A DNA stretch of 64,000 nt from Rhizodiscina lignyota (GCA_010015805.1 ML978123.1:1612001-1676000); one strand, 5' to 3'; counted from the first letter of the stretch, positions 1-11,955 are shown. The notes: a model not told the origin generated them from the sequence alone. Program-made: numbers and translations.

Positions 1-1002
1 TGTAGACGACGTAATACAATATAGCATTGTTTCCACTCAGTTGGGTCCATACGTGCACCGAGATACCGCAGGAGACGCGGAGGATATTGTCTTTCTGGAT
101 TAGTTCCGACCAGCTCACATGCCCTCGTGAGTTGTCGATAGAGATAGCTTCTCGGATCTCGATATACTCAGCCCGAACAAGAGGAGATTCTGCGTTGCCA
201 TTGCCATGAAGATCGGCGAGCACTTGGAGCGTCTCCTCCCAGCGGTCCTTGGAAGCGAGCCAGCGAGGAGATAGAGGGACGAAGAAGAGGCCAAAGAACA
301 TTAACAGCGCTGGCGCGATCTGTACGGCCCAGGGAATGATAAATGTGCTGTTGTTTTTGGTAAAGCTTGCGCCGTAGGAGATGTAGTACATTATTAAGGC
401 CTGTGACGTGCTCGGCAGTCAGTAAAGTGGTTGAAACAGGTTGAACTGACGTACTCCCCACGTAATTGCCCACTGCTGCAGTGAAACAATTCTCCCACGA
501 ATCTCTCTCTTAGTGAGCTCTGCTAAGAGAGTCGGACCCGTGCTGGTAAATATTCCTAGAATCCTTTAGTGCCTCTGCCATGAAGATGTTCTGAATCGAG
601 CTACTGACCCACGCCGAAGCCGCAGAGGAACCTGAAAGATTAGCATTGGATGTATCATTAATCCATGCATAATTCTACTAACCGGCCTACAATAAGCATT
701 GCAATGTCTACGCTAGCAGCGCATAGGATGGCTCCAATGATGAAGATCACGTCTCCAATCTGAAGTAGAAGTCTTCGACCAAGATAGTCCATGAGCGCAA
801 ATGCTGCCAGACAGCCTATAAAGGAGCCTCCAGATATACTAGCTGTGATTCCCCCTTGGGTCGTGGAGTCTGGACTTCCATAGTGAGTCTTGAACGGCTT
901 GGTACTGATGATAGCAGACAGTGAGGAGATATCGAATCCCTGTAGTAGCCCGCCGATGACAACAATGGAAGTAATAGCGTAGATGTTCGACAATTTACGC
1001 AT
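1..1002 (-). CDS. Sugar transporter (MFS), N-terminal part, cut by window edge
   Basis: Plasma-membrane sugar/H+ symporter of the major facilitator sugar-porter family; substrate not predictable. The start is the ATG at 1002. Exons on the minus strand are 683-1002, 609-631, 455-555 and 400 down to the window edge; phases agree at each junction. Visible family marks are TM1 ending in GGLLQGFD, a DYLGRR loop after TM2, GRFLCGFGVG in TM4 region, the REIRGRIVSLQQW segment and PLSPRWL before the central loop. The frame is still open at base 1 in the helix with QLSGNNAILYY, so roughly the C-terminal half lies outside. It lies 535 nt beyond the end of the GH106 gene, so it may import sugars released by the two secreted hydrolases. 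The 23-nt second exon is unusually short. Confidence 0.88.
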
Positions 1003-1537
1003 TGTGAAGGTCTCTCCAGTGTTTAGCTTTTAGGTGAATGGTTAAGGAGGTCCTTCAGTTATGAGAGACGATACCGAAGGTTATGATTCGCGACGCTGAC
1101 AGAAAAGCCAAGAGCTCGAATTCGGATGCAGACTTCGTGGCCTTGAAAACAAGCCATATTAGGTTCTCTTTTAGATGCATTATTATCATAGTTCTATTCA
1201 TCGTTAGTCTCCAACCGCGCACGTCTTACAGAATGCGAATCGCGCAATTGATCAATGATCTGCAAGCCCCACCGGGGAGATCATTTTCTCTGCAATTCTG
1301 CCAGGAACAGCAACTTTGCACTGTGCAACAAGACGCGCAACTCACACAATGTTACCCCGAGGCGGGATTTCGAGCTTATTTGCCTGCCAAGTATCTCCAT
1401 GAATGAGAACTCTGGAAACAGGCGCTTCGACACTACACTAATGTCATGACTCGAGCCGGATACACACATCCAGACGACGTGGACCCAGCTTAGACGAAGC
1501 GAAGGAGAATTCTTTCCATCTACACACTTTTCTGGCT
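1003..1537. other. Intergenic: transporter promoter and GH106 3' region
   Basis: This 535-nt stretch should hold the promoter of the leftward sugar transporter and the 3' end of the GH106 transcript. Short ORFs on both strands show no family resemblance. I see no repeat or RNA gene. Confidence 0.5.
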
Positions 1538-4500
1538 TTAGAGAGGGATGTCTACCTGCGTGTATGGCCGCAGAACGACTGGTTCTGTGAGTCCATAAGG
1601 CTGAGGCCCATAAGTCGCCGCGTATTGCGCTTGCTCCCAAGATTGAGTGACATTCACTTGAAGCAGCCGATTACGCATCGTTGTCGAGACCTCTATCTTT
1701 ACGTCGTTCACGCCTTTGATCAGATAGTCGCCGACATCAATGACCGGATTCTCCACATCAATTGGGCCTGTCCACCGGCCATTGACCCACAGTCGCGCAG
1801 TCATGAACACATCGCCGAAGTCCAGATAGGCACCGTTAATACCGCTCAGCGGACTCCACGAAAATTTAGTCGTGTATGTGCCAATGCCGGAAGAGTTTTC
1901 AAGCCCAGTGATGTTCGGCCACGGTATCAGCTCGTCGAGGGTGTAATTATGATAAGCGAAGACCGACGTATAGTTGTTCCATTTGTTGGGGTTTGGCAGC
2001 CAATCCTGAACAAGGAGGTGCCATGGTCCTAATTTTATGGGGCGTAGCTCAGCACTTGAAGCTTTCCAAGAGAATTCTCGACCATCGCTCAACTTCATGC
2101 TATGCGGCACATTGGCTGTAGTCTTCGCCACGACCTTATTGCTCGTTGGAGAGTACCCCACGCTCTCAAAGTTCGTTGAAACAATATGATGTGACGGAAC
2201 CTTCACGCCAGAGAAGTATCCGTCTGGAGCAAAAGCAAGAATAGTACTCGCGTTAGACTGTAGGCTTACCCAGACCCGATATCGATCTCCGGAGGTGGTG
2301 TAGTTGATAACAGGAGTAATATCGCCAGTCCATGCATCCAATTCGTATGGGGTGCCTTTCGCTTTGATCGAGACCTCAGTGGAATGGACTTCATAAATAT
2401 CGGAGTTGTATACCCAAAAGTAGTCGACACCAGCGGCCTCATCCACTCTGTGGACATAGAGAATAGGACATGGCGAAAGATTTTGTGCTGCAGGGTATAT
2501 GCCCATGTCCTGGAGGGTACTCACAACTCCCGCTTCACTCGCAACATGCTTTACCGACGGCGATCGCAATAGCTCTTGAATGCCGGCTCGAACGTTGTTA
2601 TCGCAAGACTGGCAGTAGTATGGTGTTATTTCTGGCACCGGTCCAACGAACAGAATGGGAAAATCGTCTTTAGCATATCGAACAAAGGACGAGAGAGCTT
2701 CAGACGTAATGTTGGTGGAGTTGTCGACGATGAAAGCGGAAAAGCCAGGACTTGGTGGAGCAAGCACGCCATTTTGTACAACGGCATTGTCCTGCGGCAC
2801 GTCAGAAAAGTAGTGTGAAAGTATCAACTTGGGAACTCACCAAACTTAGCAGTGAAGGGCTCACAGAGACATAAGAATAGCCCGTATTGGCTAGCGAGGG
2901 ATGTCCAAAGATGTTCTCGCCCATTCCGTAGTGCTTGATATCTACGGAGATGTACTTGTGACGATAAATCCCAATATCAACTCGCGGCTTGCCGTTTTGC
3001 AAGATAAGCTGTGTGCGGCCGATCCAATCTCCAAACTCTTTCGCATACTTCCAACTTGGTTGGCGCGGACCCCACATCTCCGAGTATGTCCATTCGAATG
3101 TCTACATTGTCTTGTGTAAGTATGGTGCGCATGGCTACGAAGGGAATGAGCGGGTGTCCGTACTGTTAGGCCGGGCCACTCAACTTGCGGCCGCCATCCA
3201 GAGTATGGGTAGCCGTGAGTGACAATGCGATTAACGCCGCCAATGTAATTTATCTTGCAGTCATTGAGTATCAATGGCCATGTCGCAGCATAAGCAAAAT
3301 AGCGATGGGCGCCGAGTTCAGACGAGAAAATCTGCTTCTGGCCCATCATCGCGCCGCCGCCTGCAAAGATTAGCTTAATGCTGCACTGTGTATATTCTGA
3401 AGCGGCCTCACCCATGGCTCGAAAGGCATCGAGCACCCCATCGAAGTAGTTTGACTCGGTTTCTGGAGCATCTATGTGCGCAGCCGCTGAGTTCATATCA
3501 AACGGTGGGGCGAGGTTTGGCGCTGTAGCGTACGGCTGCAAGCTTCCTTGCAGATTCCAAGTCGCAGACCATTTTGACAAGCCATCGAGGTGGTAGCGCT
3601 CGTACATCTCCTGGAGCGCCTGACGATAGTCATTACGAAGTTTCCAGCTGATGTCTTTCCCGCTGTCATCGACAAAAGAGAAGTAAAAAAACCCATTCGG
3701 AAGCGTGCTTGGTGGAACGCCCGTTGTACCAAACTGGCATGGCAAGGCGTGGACGGGGCTGTAGCCTCTCGACTGCGTGAAGAAAGGAATGAAATTATCA
3801 GTCCAAAACAGAGTTGCACGAAATTCAGCTGAGTCTTCCCATGCATACAAGCCGAGTTGCCGCAACAGGTCGCCATTTTCGCCATTCATGACATACTCTT
3901 CCGTGAATTTGGTCCAAAGATTCGTGCCTTCTTGTGAAAAGTGGTCTACAACGTAAGCAAACCATGAGGCAGGATTCGAGGGACTCGTTGCATTGTTGAA
4001 TGCGCCTTGAGCTGCTAGGAATCCAGTGCGACGTTGCCAGAATGCAAAAATGATATAATCGCCGTCTTGTGGAGCTGTGAAATTCAGTCGACCGCCTCTC
4101 ACGCTTGCAGTCACATCCTGCACACTGTCATAGTCCAACTGCACGACTCGTGGATCTTTTGAGGGGTCTGGAGTATCTTGTTAGACGAGCCTTGAGCATA
4201 TATAGAAAGCCACAGCTCACCTTTACTTTTCCGAGCTGCGACTGCAGCAACAAATTTGTTTGTGTAGTTGATCAGCGGAGGATAAAAGTCCGGCCTGGTC
4301 ACACGATTAGCTTAATATTGAGAAATACGCAAAGCATGAGGCACGCTTACGGGTTCGCATAACCAGCGTCGACCTTCTCTGGACCTGGCAATATGTCGCT
4401 AAATGTTTGACCAGATGTAAGATTTATTTGGCCATAGGCAAGCTCTGTGTTCATCCCTGGGGAATCAGGGTCCAAAATTGGAATTGATGCCCCTTGTGTC

Positions 4501-4919
4501 GGACCGAGGGCGAAGTCTATGGTCAAATTGAGTTCTTTCGCCGCACGCAGCAAGGTGTTGAACTTCTGGCGCCATTTTGTGCCTCCGTAGCCATATTCAG
4601 CAGGGTCAACGACCGCAAGTTCGATACCGTAATTCTCTAGACAAATGACTTCTGCGCCGCCCCAGCCAGCATCTTTGATCTCCTTAAGATCATTATAAAG
4701 AACGTCATCGTCGACAAAGGCGTCAGGAATCCAGTATCTGTATGTAGGGCGAGCAAGACCTATCCCGGACGGATCTCTGAAGGCTTGAGCGACATCGTAT
4801 TGAATCCATGGGGCAGGCCGCTTTCCAAAGTCTGATGGTTTGGTAGCCGAAGCTGGGATGATTGTCAACGTGTGAAGGGCGAAAACCAAAAATAGCAACA
4901 TCGTGAACACGTGATCCAA
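1538..4919 (-). CDS. Secreted alpha-L-rhamnosidase-like protein, GH106 family
   Basis: Predicted extracellular glycoside hydrolase removing alpha-L-rhamnose from plant polysaccharides or glycosides. Minus-strand exons 4351-4919, 4221-4294, 3164-4167, 2841-3101 and 1538-2791 give 1053 aa, usual for this family. The start at 4919 gives a hydrophobic signal peptide ending near ATSATKP-like residues (an inner Met lies six codons further in). Marks include YRYWIPD near residue 60, GWGGAEVICLENYG, many N-glycosylation sequons, HGYPYSG before exon 4 and SEMWGPRQPSW after it, then a C-terminal beta-rich region with a carbohydrate-binding-like LWVNGRW segment. It diverges from the GH28 gene through a 403-nt shared promoter, so co-regulation on pectin or rhamnose is likely. 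Family membership is by recognition of overall pattern; the exact linkage cut is not known. Confidence 0.8.
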
Positions 4920-5322
4920 ATCCCCTCAAACTTCTTCGAAACGCAGATCGGGAGTGAACACGTACACGACACCTCGCACTTTCGTCCTTCTATAGGTATC
5001 ATCGCCTCATGTATGTTTTTGGCCCCGGATTTCCTCCGCCAATCAGAGAGCTTTATTGTCCAGCTCACTCTCATCTCTGTTCCTGCATGGTCTTCTGCAG
5101 GTCCGCTTCTATGGATTCGTAGATCCTTCGCGCTTCGTTCACGCGAATACCGAGATGCACTCATTGCTTGCTTGCTTCCAGGACCTCTCTTACACGAAGA
5201 CGAATATGAATATGCAAGTCATTTACTTCAAGCTCTTCAAGATGTGATATATCCGCGTTAACCCTCGTATGACATAAACTCCGGTAACGTGCCTTTCTTT
5301 GCTGTGCCATTCTGAATTCATC
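4920..5322. promoter_or_regulatory. Bidirectional promoter between GH106 and GH28 genes, with CCAAT box
   Basis: The two start codons lie 403 nt apart on opposite strands, so this stretch must drive both. A CCAAT element in the context CGCCAATCAG lies at 5039-5043, matching the site of the fungal HAP/CCAAT complex. No other site can be assigned with confidence. Confidence 0.6.
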
Positions 5323-7054
5323 ATGAAGATTCTTGCAATTCTTGCAGTTCTTTTCTTCTCCATCTTTAGCTCTTCTATTGCAGCCTCCGGAGGTCGTACA
5401 TGCGTGATTCCGGCAGCTGGTGATGGTAGCGATGATTCACCAGCGATCAGAGAGGCATTCCGTGAATGCGGAAACGGGGGGCATATTGTCTTCCAAGAAG
5501 ACAAGACGTACAGCATTGAGACGATGCTCCAGCTTCACAATTTGAGCAGCGTACAAGTCGACATTTTGGGCACCATAATGGTTTGCTTTGTGATCTAGAT
5601 GTTGGACTAGATCCAAATAGTGATCTTGAACAGTTCTCCACCGACGTCCGCTACTGGATTCGACACGGCTCATACTTCTGGTTTCAAAATATCTCTATCG
5701 CATTGGAGTTTTCTGGAGACCACATCACAATTGACGGGCATGACCGTGGCATCATAGATGGACAAGGTTTGACGGCTCACCCACTCCCTCTTTGCCTCTC
5801 GCTGACACCTACGATGATAAAGGTCAGGTCTGGTATGATCGTACGTCTTCCAATTCCTTCATCAAGTGTCCCCAAAAAGCTCTTTGATAACATTTGAACA
5901 GTCGCACTTGGCATTGGCGGGTTATATGGCCGTCCGATCCCTTTCGCACTCCGGAACGCACAAAATTCGGTTGCCAAAAACTTCTGGATCAAGCAATCTG
6001 GCAAATGGTAAGCTGATACACTCCCATATTCCTTCCGATGAATTGACGCTGCAGCAGGAATTTCGTCATTGTGGAATCGAAGAACATTACCGTAGACAAT
6101 ATCAGAATAACTAGCCTATCAGACGACTTTCAGGTATGGGAATGACTGCTCAATACACCTCTGAATTCAAGCTCAGATCCATCAGGCAAATCCAGGCAAT
6201 CTTGGCAATACAGATGGCTTCGATACTCTGTTCAGCGACAATGTTCGAATCATGGTACGTCTATTTCGTGTGAAGCAAATGAAACCCATCTCTGAAGTTC
6301 CATAGAATAGCTATATAGACAGTGGAGATGATTGCGTCAGCTTCAAGCCTGGTAAGCCGATACTTAAAACCGCTCAACTCGTACTTATTCAAGCAGGTTC
6401 GACAAACATTCACGTCCAAAATCTGACCTGCGTCAACACTGCTGGTATAGCCATCGGGAGCCTGGGACAATATGAAGGCCAATTTGACCTAGTCGAGAAC
6501 ATCACGGCAACTGATATAACTGTGAGTGCTGCGTAGTGAACTGCAAATGCCGCTTCTAACGAGAGTGCTTAGCTCATCGGCAGCCGCAATGGCGCTTATA
6601 TCAAAACTTACAACGGGAAAAGTGTTTACTATCCTCCACAAGGCGGCGGGAATGGGACTGGACTAGTCCGTAATGTCTGTGAGTTTCGTTATACCCCATG
6701 GATATCTTGATCAATAGCTAATAGACAAGGAAAGTGTTCAAGAATTTCAATATACAGAACATCACAGCTTCACCAGTTTTAATCCAACAGTGCACACATT
6801 GGGCGGGATGGGATGTTCCACCGTGTGCAGAATTTCCTGCAAACGGCTTCACGTTCTCCAATATCACATGGACCAATTTCACCGGCTACAGCAATCCGAC
6901 GGTGGGGACTACGGAGGTGTCTCTGGTATGCTCACCGAAATCCAAATGCACTGGCCTGTCCTTTGAAGCGATTAACGTTAAGCCCGCAAATGGGTCGGCG
7001 ACTTATTCATGTACCAATGTTGATGGATTGGACAGCTCTTGCAAGGCCTCTTGA
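5323..7054 (+). CDS. Secreted exo-acting polygalacturonase-like enzyme, GH28
   Basis: Inverting glycoside hydrolase of the right-handed beta-helix GH28 family, acting outside the cell on galacturonan or rhamnogalacturonan. Ten exons: 5323-5580, 5634-5766, 5823-5840, 5902-6007, 6058-6133, 6177-6254, 6306-6351, 6397-6521, 6573-6678, 6735-7054; 421 aa. The start at 5323 opens directly on a signal peptide of about 21 residues. Catalytic marks are NTDGFDT (near residues 208-214) and SGDDC (near 229-233). The third block reads GSLGQ instead of the GHG of endo-enzymes, which is the pattern of exo-acting GH28 enzymes, and the fourth is YIK rather than RIK. Exon 3 is only 18 nt. Divergent from the GH106 gene, so probably part of the same pectin-degrading set. 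Exopolygalacturonase versus exorhamnogalacturonase cannot be decided here. Confidence 0.85.
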
Positions 7055-7539
7055 TCTACCCGGCCAACCCTAGTTGCACTAAGGAGTAGCGGGGAGATAA
7101 CGAGGATTGAATGGCCCTGAATGCTCACTCCATAGTCTCGGGGAGTCAACTGCTTTTTTTCAGGCCATATTATGCGAATAGTGGATCATATCGCGCAATT
7201 CAAGACCCCCTGTGCCCCTATGTAAACAACCATCCGTATCCCTGCTCAGTTTAAGACCTTTTTTAGCCTCAATTCTGCGGCTCGAACACTTACGGAGTGA
7301 TCTACAAGACTCCGGGATGCACTCTGCCGATCAACGAACCACATCCCCGCTACCCTCGCCTCTTGATCATCCGGCCTGTCACGAGAATCTTCACACTCAG
7401 GCTTCACATTGTCGAACGACATCTATTCGAAGCCGCGTCGCAAATTCCGAAGCCGAGTTTATTATATCTTCTATCTGCACAATTACAGACGCAGCAGAGC
7501 CTGAACCTGGAGAGAGACGTCGAATTTAGATACCGCACG
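7055..7539. other. Intergenic: GH28 3' end and sulfatase promoter/5'UTR
   Basis: This 485-nt stretch separates two plus-strand genes. A frame continuous with the sulfatase runs back to about 7297 but contains no ATG, so it is read as leader. Nothing else was recognised. Confidence 0.5.
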
Positions 7540-9261
7540 ATGGCGTCTCACAACAAACGACGTCCCAATGTTCTCCTTGTGGTTGCTGATGATCTCGGTT
7601 GGTCTGATGTTGGAGCTTTCGGCAGTGAGATCCATACTCCGAATCTCGACAGTCTAGCCAGCCGTGGCATACGCATGACAAACTTTCATACGGCTTCGAT
7701 GTGTTCTCCAACTCGAGCGATGCTCCTTTCTGGGACCGACAATCACATTGTTGGCCTTGGGCAGATGGCGTACTGGGGAGACGCCAGCGTGCCATGGAAG
7801 CGGCGACCTGGCTATGAAGGCTACTTGAACGATCGTGTCGCGGCACTACCGGAGATTTTGCAGGACGCTGGTTATCACACAATCATGTCTGGAAAGTGGC
7901 ATCTGGGTTTGACGGAAGACCGAACACCGCATGCTCGTGGATTCAAGAGATCCTTCGCTCTCATGCCCGGAGGCGCTAACCACTACGCTTACGAGCCGCG
8001 ACATCCTGACGGGCGTCCTGTGTTCGCCCACTGGGCGTCATTGTACTACGAAGACCGCCAGAGGATACATTCGAAAGACTTTCCACAAGACTACTACTCA
8101 TCAGACTATTATGCCACACGAATGATAGATTTTCTTAAGGAATGGGACCAAGATTCAAAGCAAGGCGATAATCCATTCTTTGCGTATCTTGCCTTTACAG
8201 CACCGCATTGGCCCCTACAAGCTCCGAGGGAGATTGTGAAGAAATATGAGGGCATGTATGATGACGGGCCAGATGCTCTCCGAACGAACAGATTGGCATC
8301 GCAAATCCGCCTTGGACTGCTTGATCCCGACGTAGAACCCCATCCAATTGAGACTGATGAGAAGGCGTGGGGCGACATGAGTGAGGAGGAGCGTACCTGG
8401 TCTGCTAAGACTATGTCCGTTTTTGCTGCCATGGTTGAGAGGATGGATTGGAACATCGGCCGCGTTATAAAATATCTGGAAGACATCGGAGAAATGGATA
8501 ATACCTTTATCCTATTCATGTCTGATAACGGCGCGGAAGGCTCCATTATTGAAGCGATTCCAATGACTGGTGATGTTATCAAGCAGTCCATCAACAAGCA
8601 CTACGACAACAGCCTCGACAATCTTGGCAATGGCAACTCATTCATTTGGTACGGCCCTCGATGGGCGCAGGCTTCGACTGTCCCTTCACGGATGCACAAG
8701 GGATACGTGACCGAAGGCGGCATTCGCTGCCCAGCCATCATACATTATCCGCCTATCAATGCGACTGGATCTGCTGATAGAGTTACTGACGCATTCACGA
8801 CTGTAATGGATATTCTACCTACAGTCCTGGAGCTTGCCAATGTACAAGCGCCTGGTTCTGTTTTCCGAGGAAGAGAGGTAGTCTCCGTCAAGGGGAAATC
8901 ATGGCTGGACCACCTTAACGGAACCGCATCTGTACATGAAAGTGACACTGTGACCGGGTGGGAGCTATTCTTCCATCAAGCGATCCGAAAAGGAGACTAC
9001 AAAGCCGTCTTTATCCCCAAACCGAAAGGTCCCGAGAAATGGCAGCTTTACGATTTGTCTCGAGATATGGGTGAGATTCATGACCTTGCGGAAGAGAAGT
9101 CCGATATCCTAAACGACCTCGTAAAGCATTGGCTAGCATATGTTGCTGAATTTGGAGTCTTCCTGTGAGTGTGCTCTGTTCGAATAATGACTCGGGATGA
9201 CCGCTGATAATTTCCAAGAAAGGAAGAGCTGGACCCAGATTTCGTCCTGCCAAAGCAGTGA
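7540..9261 (+). CDS. Arylsulfatase, AtsA-like (S1 sulfatase), no signal peptide
   Basis: Hydrolyses sulfate esters with a formylglycine nucleophile made from cysteine. Exons 7540-9164 and 9219-9261 give 555 aa, the size of bacterial AtsA. The N-terminus has the metal-binding block RPNVLLVVADDLG, and the sulfatase signature CSPTR starts at Cys55 (the residue to be converted). GKWHLG and SDNGAEG follow as further active-site blocks. The chosen ATG is the first in frame before the conserved start; it leaves no signal peptide, so the enzyme should be cytosolic and its substrate must be imported. The two neighbours on either side (a GH28 and an MFS transporter) suggest either sulfur scavenging or use of sulfated carbohydrate. 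Residues decoding substrate choice cannot be read by eye. Confidence 0.92.
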
Positions 9262-9311
9262 ATGATCCACACCCCTCACAAACTGTACTGATCTTCACCG
9301 ATGAATCAAAT

Positions 9312-9371
9312 GGGCTTTTAGACAGCCTTTATAAATCCGGGCTTTTAGACAGCCTTTGTATCCGGGCTTTT
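9312..9371. repeat. Short tandem duplication spanning the stop codon of the MFS gene
   Basis: Two near-identical units lie head to tail: 9312-9338 (27 nt) and 9339-9363 (25 nt), both beginning GGGCTTTTAGACAGCCTTT, followed by a third partial start GGGCTTTT at 9364. The stop codon of the leftward MFS gene (9345-9347) lies inside the second unit and an identical TTA recurs in the first, so the duplication probably arose around the gene's end. Confidence 0.85.
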
Positions 9372-11412
9372 CGCCTCCCCGACAAATTCTTCGTTCGTCT
9401 TCGCATGCAGCGTCACTGCGACCTCTCCAGTCAGCTTCGCATCGACATCAGGCACGAACCATGTCAAGATGAAACCAATAGCACTGAACGCTATGGTTGT
9501 CAGGAATACAGTCCGGTACGCATCCGCAGTTGCAAACTTGTAAGCCCTCGTCCCAGTTGCAAGGATTGATGGTGTCAATCCGGGCACTGCGTCAAATGCC
9601 GCCTGTGTCCCATTGGTATAGGCGGCCAAGAAGGCCTCAGTTGATCCAGGGGGCAGTCCTGCAGCAATAAGTGCCGGAGGGACCTGCGAAGGGATAGTTT
9701 TCGCGAGCCGGTTCGATAAAACGACTGTGTACACGGTGGAGCACAGTGTCGAGAAAAAGGAGCGGGAAGACCCGCCGATACCCAGAGCTGTGCCTATTTC
9801 GCGCTGATCATCTAGGCAGATTGTCGCGCAGGTTGATGTGAGGCACTCGTTTGCGCCAATAAAAGTTGTACCAAGGAGAAGTATAACGATCGCTCGGGTC
9901 GGAGTGTCCGGCGTGCACGAGGCCATAGCTAAAAATGCTATTAGTGAGTCGAGCTGCGATGCCAACGCTGGAGAATAGGGAATACTGACCAGCCAAGAGG
10001 GCACAACCCGTGAAGAAAATAAATCTAATCACCCAATGCATTTTTTTCTTTACAAAGCCCGCAAGGATCTCTCCCAATGTGATACCTGCGCCGACAACCC
10101 CAGATGCCCAACCCGCCCAAATATGCCCATGCCCTTCCGCATAAAGGCCCGTTATCATATCCGGCCAAATGATGGCAAATGCGTAGTAGACCGAGGCGCC
10201 GATCGACCAGATCAGAATAAGAACTAACCACCCTCGATTTTTCATGAGATGCATCGGTAGTAATGGCCTGGTCTACATTAGTGACAATCCCAAGCAGCTA
10301 TGTTACTTTGAGCTTACTCTTTTAGTGGCATGTAGGCCTCGTACAGAAAAAATGCGACCAGAAGGAGGAATCCGATGATAATGCATGCAATGACGTGCGC
10401 TGACTTCCAGGGATAAAGACTCCCACCCCAAGATAGGCCCATGAGGAAGAGAAGCAGTCCAAGTGTTGCCAGGGCTGTTCCGATGTAGTCGAACTCCTTG
10501 ATATACTTCAATTTGCGGCCGTGGCCGTGCTTCATGACAAATGTGGGCGGGTGATAGAAAAAGTACCAGGATGCAGTACAGAGCGCATTCAAGCCTGTCA
10601 GAAGATAGAAGACCCCTCGCCATTTGACACGTGTGTTGTACTGGAAGGCATATCCAACGACCGGCCCAAAAGGATTAGGAGGAATGAGCCAAAGGTAACA
10701 ATACGAGTTCGCAAGGATGCGATATCGCATTGGGACGAGCTCCCCGACGGCAAAAACAAAGCTCAACTGGGCCGATGAACCCAAACTAAAAATTTAGATC
10801 AGCTATGCCTGTGTATGCCTTTCCATGCCTTGACAGTGTTATACCCAATGATAGTCTCACCGGCGATCATCGCAGGTATATTAGGCGCAACCGCACATAC
10901 TATGCTTCCCAAAAGTGCAAGCGCACTTCCGATTACGAAGAACCAACGTCGACCGAAAATGTCTGAGGTAAATCAGTCAGCGCGACAACTAACTCAATGG
11001 TGTCTGCTCACGTACCTGTTAGCCGGCCAACTATCTAGATTGAGGGGAGCAATTTAGCACAGTTCTGGAATTCATGTTCGCACCACAAGATTCTAACCAT
11101 CAGACCCACGCTGCCGGTGAGCGTGTAAGTAAGCGCAACCCAAGTTATGTACGGACTGGGGCCGATGTCTTCGTTTACGAAGCTCAGAATTGGAGCAATG
11201 TAAGAAAATCCGGCAACACCGCACATCAGGCTCATGCCGATTGCGAACATAGATCCCCAGAAGTAAACACTACGAAAGTATCCGTCTGGGAGGTCAACAT
11301 CGTCAATGGAGAAGATTTTGCCTGCTGCATTGTCTTCATCGATGGCCTTCGGGTCCTCTATCTCCTCTTCCACTTCAGATCGTACGGGCGGCTTCTCGGT
11401 GTTGTCTTCCAT
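9345..11412 (-). CDS. MFS transporter, TRI12 / siderophore-efflux-like, 14-TM type
   Basis: Membrane transporter of the fungal TRI12 group in the major facilitator superfamily, whose known members export toxins or move siderophores. Minus-strand exons 11098-11412, 11016-11034, 10845-10962, 10318-10785, 9990-10267 and 9345-9928 give 593 aa. A charged cytosolic N-terminus of about 45 residues precedes TM1. The A-motif-like stretch GRLTDIFGRRW is put together across the 19-nt exon 2. Central GLSWGGSLYPW and C-terminal GALGIGGSSRS-like segments match the family. The start is the first ATG of the open frame. It converges on the sulfatase gene (83 nt between stops). Substrate is unknown; a role with the sulfatase is only inferred from position. 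Confidence 0.85.
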
Positions 11413-11955
11413 GTTGAGTAAATTCCTTTATGGCTATGGAAGATCGAAATCGAGAACTGTGGTATGCCCATTCATTTATGTAGCAACAATGGCGTGCTAG
11501 CGCGCGGGTGTTGAATTCCACAATGGATCGAAATCCTTGTCGATTGCGAATTGCGATCCTTCGAGATCTACAACAATAGAGTAACCTCTTCGGTAGAGAC
11601 CGGCCCAGAGGTATGGGGAAGTTGGAAATCCGGAGGATATCTTTCCAGAGACTCGGAAAAAGAGACCCTTGGTGAGATCAACTAGCGGCGCATCCCAGAT
11701 CTCACAAGGACGTTTTACTTTTGAGCAAATGTAATACACCAAAATGATAATTTGAGAATGAGGTGACAAATTTCTGATTCAGCATACAGAATGAACGAGT
11801 TGAGCTGGGCTTAGAAAGCAGAGTAAAAATACAATGAGGAACATAGCTGCCTCCCCCCGCTGCGCTCCAATCAACTAATGGAAGGATAAAATCTCCCGAG
11901 GATGGTTTCTAGCAAGGCTAACTTTTCGCTGAAGAAAATACATTGAAACGCGGTC
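11413..11955. other. Intergenic with an orphan coding-like ORF
   Basis: A minus-strand frame at 11497-11769 reads about 90 codons without an ATG. Its last 70 residues (IWDAPLVDL ... DFDPLWNS) have the composition of real protein. It may be the final exon of a lost gene. It lies in the expected promoter region of the MFS gene. No function is assigned. Confidence 0.3.

Noticed and set aside
7297-7539. Upstream extension of the sulfatase frame by 81 codons
   Set aside because: It has no ATG, and conserved sulfatase sequence starts right after the ATG at 7540.
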